Source of the DNA: Geobacter sp. UBA6151
GTDB taxonomy: Bacteria > Desulfobacterota > Desulfuromonadia > Geobacterales > Pseudopelobacteraceae
Direction of reading: 5' to 3'
Assembly: GCA_002423105.1 (NCBI GenBank)
Contig: DIUT01000049.1
Coordinates: 1 to 9,449, forward strand
DNA length: 9,449 nucleotides
The notes beneath the pieces are model-generated. The model had not been told where the DNA came from and did not search any database. It saw only the letters and a program-made list of their open reading frames with translations. Positions 7,363 through 9,449 of the stretch are shown here, piece by piece. The position numbers were made by a program, and so were the translations under genes. Position 1 is the first letter of the stretch. Every line of letters begins with the position of its first letter.

Positions 7363-8199
7363 CTACAGTTTAATCTCGCCGGAAAACACTTCCGTCGCCG
7401 GGCCGGTCATGAATACCGGACCGTTTTCCACCCACTCCAGCTCAAGGTCACCACCGGCCAGATGGTTCAGAATTTTGCGGTCGGTGATACCGTTCAGCAC
7501 ACCGGCCACACAGACGGCGCTGGCACCGGTACCGCAGGCCAGGGTTTCGCCGGCCCCGCGTTCCCAGGTACGCTGCTTGACCTCGGTACGGGAGATGATC
7601 TGGATGAACTCCACATTGGTGCGGCGGGGGAACAGCTGGTGGTTCTCGATCAGCGGACCATAGGTGGCTACCGGAAACGTCTCCACGTCATCCACGTAAA
7701 TGATGCAGTGGGGGTTACCCATGGAAACGCAGGTAATCTTGAAGGTCCGGTCCAGCACGGCCAGCTCCTCGGCCACCACCTGGGCAGCCGGAACGCCAGT
7801 CATCGGAATCTCTTCACGGGCAAGGCGCGGCGGTCCCATGTTGACCCGTACCCGCTCGATCTTGTTTGCCGCATCGGGAAAAAGTTGCAGGGTCAGGATA
7901 CCGGCGCCGGTTTCAGCCGTAATCCCGGTCTTGTCCACAATTCCGTGGTCATAGGCGTACTTGGCCACACAACGGATGCCGTTACCGCACATTTCCGACT
8001 CGGAGCCATCACTGTTGAACATCCGCATCCGCACATCAGCCTTGTCCGAAGGCATGATCAGGATCAAACCGTCGGAACCGATACCGAAATTGCGGTTGGA
8101 CACCTTTATGGCAACATCGGCCGGATCACCGATCTGTTCCTCAAAACAGTTGACATAGACGTAATCATTTCCGGCACCATGCATCTTGGTAAATTTCAT
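7363..8199 (-). CDS. dapF: Diaminopimelate epimerase
   Basis: This 278-residue cytoplasmic enzyme interconverts LL- and meso-diaminopimelate, giving the precursor of lysine and of the peptidoglycan cross-link. It works without cofactor through two cysteines acting as acid and base. Both are present: Cys71 in MCGNGIRC and Cys222 in ACGTGASA. The N-terminal KMHGAGNDY, the GIGSDGLI block at 39-46, and FNSDGSESEMCGNG are classic family signatures. MGNPH (160-164), RTNVEF (193-198) and ERGAGET (213-219) complete the active site. Length is typical. The ATG at 8197-8199 is preceded by GGAGGA with a five-base spacer. It is the first gene of the minus-strand run and is divergent from folK. No clear promoter was found for it, only a weak candidate (TTGTTG, 18 bases, TATTTT) upstream. 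The TAG stop is at 7363-7365. Confidence 0.97.
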   Translation of the reverse strand: MKFTKMHGAGNDYVYVNCFEEQIGDPADVAIKVSNRNFGIGSDGLILIMPSDKADVRMRMFNSDGSESEMCGNGIRCVAKYAYDHGIVDKTGITAETGAGILTLQLFPDAANKIERVRVNMGPPRLAREEIPMTGVPAAQVVAEELAVLDRTFKITCVSMGNPHCIIYVDDVETFPVATYGPLIENHQLFPRRTNVEFIQIISRTEVKQRTWERGAGETLACGTGASAVCVAGVLNGITDRKILNHLAGGDLELEWVENGPVFMTGPATEVFSGEIKL

Positions 8200-8281
8200 C
8201 TGCTTCCTCCATCTTAATCAGTTTCAGTCTTTGGAAAATACCATGAAGGACGGCAGGGCAACAAGACGAAATTCCCTTTGG

Positions 8282-8310
8282 TTGACGCTCTCCTGCAAGT
8301 GTGATTTAAT
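8282..8310 (+). promoter_or_regulatory. Near-consensus sigma-70 promoter for folK, with extended -10
   Basis: TTGACG (8282-8287, five of six matches to the -35 consensus) is followed after 17 bases by TTTAAT (8305-8310, five of six to -10). A TGn extension sits directly before the -10 (8302-8304). Transcription would be expected to start near 8317, only about three bases before the folK GTG at 8320. This is a sequence match only, but the spacing is ideal. Confidence 0.7.
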
Positions 8311-8319
8311 CCACAAACT

Positions 8320-8817
8320 GTGGAAACCGAAGCCTACATCGCCCTTGGCTCCAACCTTGGGGACCGGGAACTGAACCTGCTGCTGGCTGTTGCAGAACTG
8401 GGCAAGATTACCGGCAGCCGGATCACCGCCCTTTCCAGCTTCTATGAAACCGCACCGGTTGGCATGCCCGAAGGCACACCATCCTTTTACAATGCCGTAG
8501 CCCGGCTATCCACAACCCTTCCATCACCGTTTGAACTGTTGAAGGAACTGCAACGGATCGAACAACAGGTCTTTGCACGGGCTGCTTCTTCCGTTCCCGC
8601 ATCACGGCGTATGGATCTGGACCTGCTGTTATTCGGCGGCCAAATGCTGGAGAGCTTAGAGCTGACTCTGCCCCATCCCCGCATGACGCAGCGCAGATTT
8701 GTTCTGGTCCCCCTGCTGGAGATCGCCCCCGAACTGCTAGACCCGGCAAGTGGAGCCCCCCTGAAAACGTTGTTGACCGGGCTGTCAGCTGATCAGCAGA
8801 TACGGATATTGGAGTAA
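8320..8817 (+). CDS. folK: 2-amino-4-hydroxy-6-hydroxymethyldihydropteridine pyrophosphokinase (HPPK)
   Basis: This 165-residue enzyme transfers pyrophosphate from ATP to 6-hydroxymethyl-dihydropterin, the step before dihydropteroate synthase in folate synthesis. Family blocks present are AYIALGSNLGDRE at the N-terminus, SSFYETAPVG (39-48), FYNAV (56-60), the RxxDLDLLLFG metal site with Asp99 and Asp101, LPHPRM (117-122), and FVLVPLLEIAPEL. Against my recollection of the E. coli enzyme, Arg92, Asp95 and Asp97 are kept, but the positions of Arg82, Arg84, Arg88 and Trp89 are replaced by Ala, Ala, Val and Pro. The start is GTG: an in-frame stop at 8302-8304 leaves no other plausible one, and no Shine-Dalgarno is seen. 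It is probably co-transcribed with the YHS gene seven bases downstream. Confidence 0.93.
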   Translation: METEAYIALGSNLGDRELNLLLAVAELGKITGSRITALSSFYETAPVGMPEGTPSFYNAVARLSTTLPSPFELLKELQRIEQQVFARAASSVPASRRMDLDLLLFGGQMLESLELTLPHPRMTQRRFVLVPLLEIAPELLDPASGAPLKTLLTGLSADQQIRILE

Positions 8818-8824
8818 CCGGAAG

Positions 8825-9085
8825 ATGATACGACTACTTTTTTCACTGCTGCTGCTCTATATCGGCTACCGGATCGTCAAGGCGATTTTTTCCCCGAAAA
8901 CGGCCGATAAGGATGCCACACCTGCGCACCTCGCGGGTGAAGAAACGGTGCAGGATCCGGTCTGTGGCGTCTATATCGCCAAAGAAGACGCCATTGTGGG
9001 AAACCTTGAGGGCACCCGCCACTATTTCTGCTCAATGAACTGCCTGGAAAAATTCCGGGACCAGCTTGACCATACCCAGCAATAA
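8825..9085 (+). CDS. Small membrane-anchored YHS-domain protein
   Basis: This 86-residue protein has an N-terminal hydrophobic helix (about residues 2-20) followed by a short linker and a YHS-type domain with DPVCG at 44-48 and YFCSMNC at 67-73. The three cysteines (47, 69, 73) are placed as in YHS and related metal-binding modules, so a metal-binding or redox-associated role is possible; no specific substrate can be named. The helix looks like a signal anchor, which leaves the orientation of the domain open. It starts seven bases after the folK stop, so it is likely in the same operon and may be translationally coupled (GGAG at 8811-8814, or GGAAG just before the ATG). Small proteins of this design are common hypotheticals near folK or other genes. 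The name reflects the domain only. Confidence 0.75.
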   Translation: MIRLLFSLLLLYIGYRIVKAIFSPKTADKDATPAHLAGEETVQDPVCGVYIAKEDAIVGNLEGTRHYFCSMNCLEKFRDQLDHTQQ

Positions 9086-9091
9086 TAACTA

Positions 9092-9273
9092 AGGGAGTTG
9101 GAATTTGCCGATGTACCAGTTTTTACGCTCAGATTTAGGTCAGATTTGTCATTCCTGATTGAGCAAAACCGCAGGCGTAGCCAAAGCTACGCTGAGGATT
9201 TGTGATTGAAGGGGTGGCAAAGATGGCCTGAAGATGAGATGTAAAACGGTATATTGGCAATTTCCGAGTCCCT
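9092..9273. repeat. 182-bp imperfect palindromic element upstream of the transaldolase gene
   Basis: The outer 26 bases (9092-9117) match the reverse complement of 9248-9273 at 21 of 26 positions. The arms stay partly complementary to the centre, where GCGTAGC-CAAA-GCTACGC (9175-9192) forms a perfect 7-bp hairpin. The element starts seven bases after the YHS stop codon and ends 18 bases before the transaldolase ATG. No protein is convincingly encoded. Possible roles are a non-autonomous mobile repeat, a transcription end for folK-YHS, or a regulatory RNA fold upstream of the transaldolase gene. It shares the GGCGTAGC-type core with the 200-bp element at 1995-2194, but the rest differs. Confidence 0.75.
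9228..9255 (+). promoter_or_regulatory. Weak candidate promoter for the transaldolase gene inside the palindrome
   Basis: CTGAAG (9228-9233, three of six to -35) and TATATT (9250-9255, five of six to -10) are 16 bases apart. A start near 9262 would leave about 30 bases of leader that includes the GGAGG ribosome-binding site. The -35 is poor, so this is only a candidate. Confidence 0.3.
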
Positions 9274-9291
9274 AAACCATGGAGGCTACTA

Positions 9292-9449
9292 ATGAAGTTC
9301 TTTATTGACACCGCTGATGTTGCTGAAATCCGTGCCGCACACGACCTGGGCCTGGTGGACGGCGTCACCACCAACCCATCCCTGATCGCTAAATCTGGCC
9401 GCAAGTTCAAGGATGTGATCAAGGAGATTACCGCCATTGTGGACGGCCC
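9292..9449 (+). CDS. tal: Transaldolase, short TalC/FSA-like type (3' end cut by window edge)
   Basis: The first 52 residues are visible. MKFFIDTADVAEIR and GVTTNPSLIAKSG are the N-terminal signature of the small (about 215-residue) transaldolase / fructose-6-phosphate aldolase family. These enzymes form a Schiff base with sugar phosphates through a lysine further downstream, outside the window. In the pentose phosphate pathway transaldolase moves a three-carbon dihydroxyacetone unit from fructose-6-phosphate or sedoheptulose-7-phosphate. Asp6 and the TTNPS block are in the expected places. The ATG at 9292 is set by GGAGG (9281-9285) with a six-base spacer. It follows the 182-bp palindrome and may have its own promoter. 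Transaldolase and fructose-6-phosphate aldolase cannot be told apart from this fragment. Confidence 0.93.
   Translation, partial: MKFFIDTADVAEIRAAHDLGLVDGVTTNPSLIAKSGRKFKDVIKEITAIVDG

Noticed and set aside
9135..9437. 100-residue minus-strand ORF opposite the transaldolase gene
   Set aside because: It is antisense to a confident gene and runs into the palindrome, with no recognisable domain or ribosome-binding site.

Overview
The window reads as ordinary chromosome from a flagellated Gram-negative bacterium. The best guess is a Geobacter-like member of the Desulfuromonadia. That guess rests on the mix of gene families and the style of the intergenic palindromes, not on any database match. 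No phage, plasmid, CRISPR, tRNA or rRNA features were seen. Nine protein genes fill almost all of the sequence, and two are cut by the window edges.

Layout: (1) Bases 1-561, + strand, hold the 3' end of a CheA chemotaxis kinase. Its stop codon overlaps the stop codon of the convergent next gene. (2) Bases 558-8199 are a run of five minus-strand genes. In transcription order they are dapF (diaminopimelate epimerase), glgP (alpha-glucan phosphorylase), a large FliK-like protein, a small FlhB C-terminal-domain protein, and a phosphoglucomutase/phosphomannomutase-family enzyme. The FliK-like and FlhB-like genes overlap by 11 bp. A 200-bp imperfect palindrome (1995-2194) separates the FlhB-like gene from the mutase gene. 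A shorter hairpin (7305-7350) lies between dapF and glgP. (3) Bases 8200-8319 are a divergent promoter region with a near-consensus extended -10 promoter pointing at folK. (4) Bases 8320-9085, + strand, hold folK (folate pathway pyrophosphokinase) and a small membrane-anchored YHS-domain protein. (5) Bases 9092-9273 are a second long imperfect palindrome, followed by the start of a short-type transaldolase gene (9292 to the window end).

Functionally, GlgP releases glucose-1-phosphate from glycogen, and the phosphohexomutase could convert it to glucose-6-phosphate, which links glycogen breakdown to central sugar metabolism. DapF makes meso-diaminopimelate for lysine and peptidoglycan, and FolK serves folate synthesis. 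The two flagellar-export-like genes between the glycogen enzymes are the least expected part of the layout. The points most worth a second look are the three-fold repeat inside the FliK-like protein, the free-standing FlhB fragment that starts near the position where normal FlhB cleaves itself, the two large palindromes, an apparently leaderless folK mRNA, and unusual substitutions in the FolK catalytic loop. I found no convincing evidence of a wholly new system.
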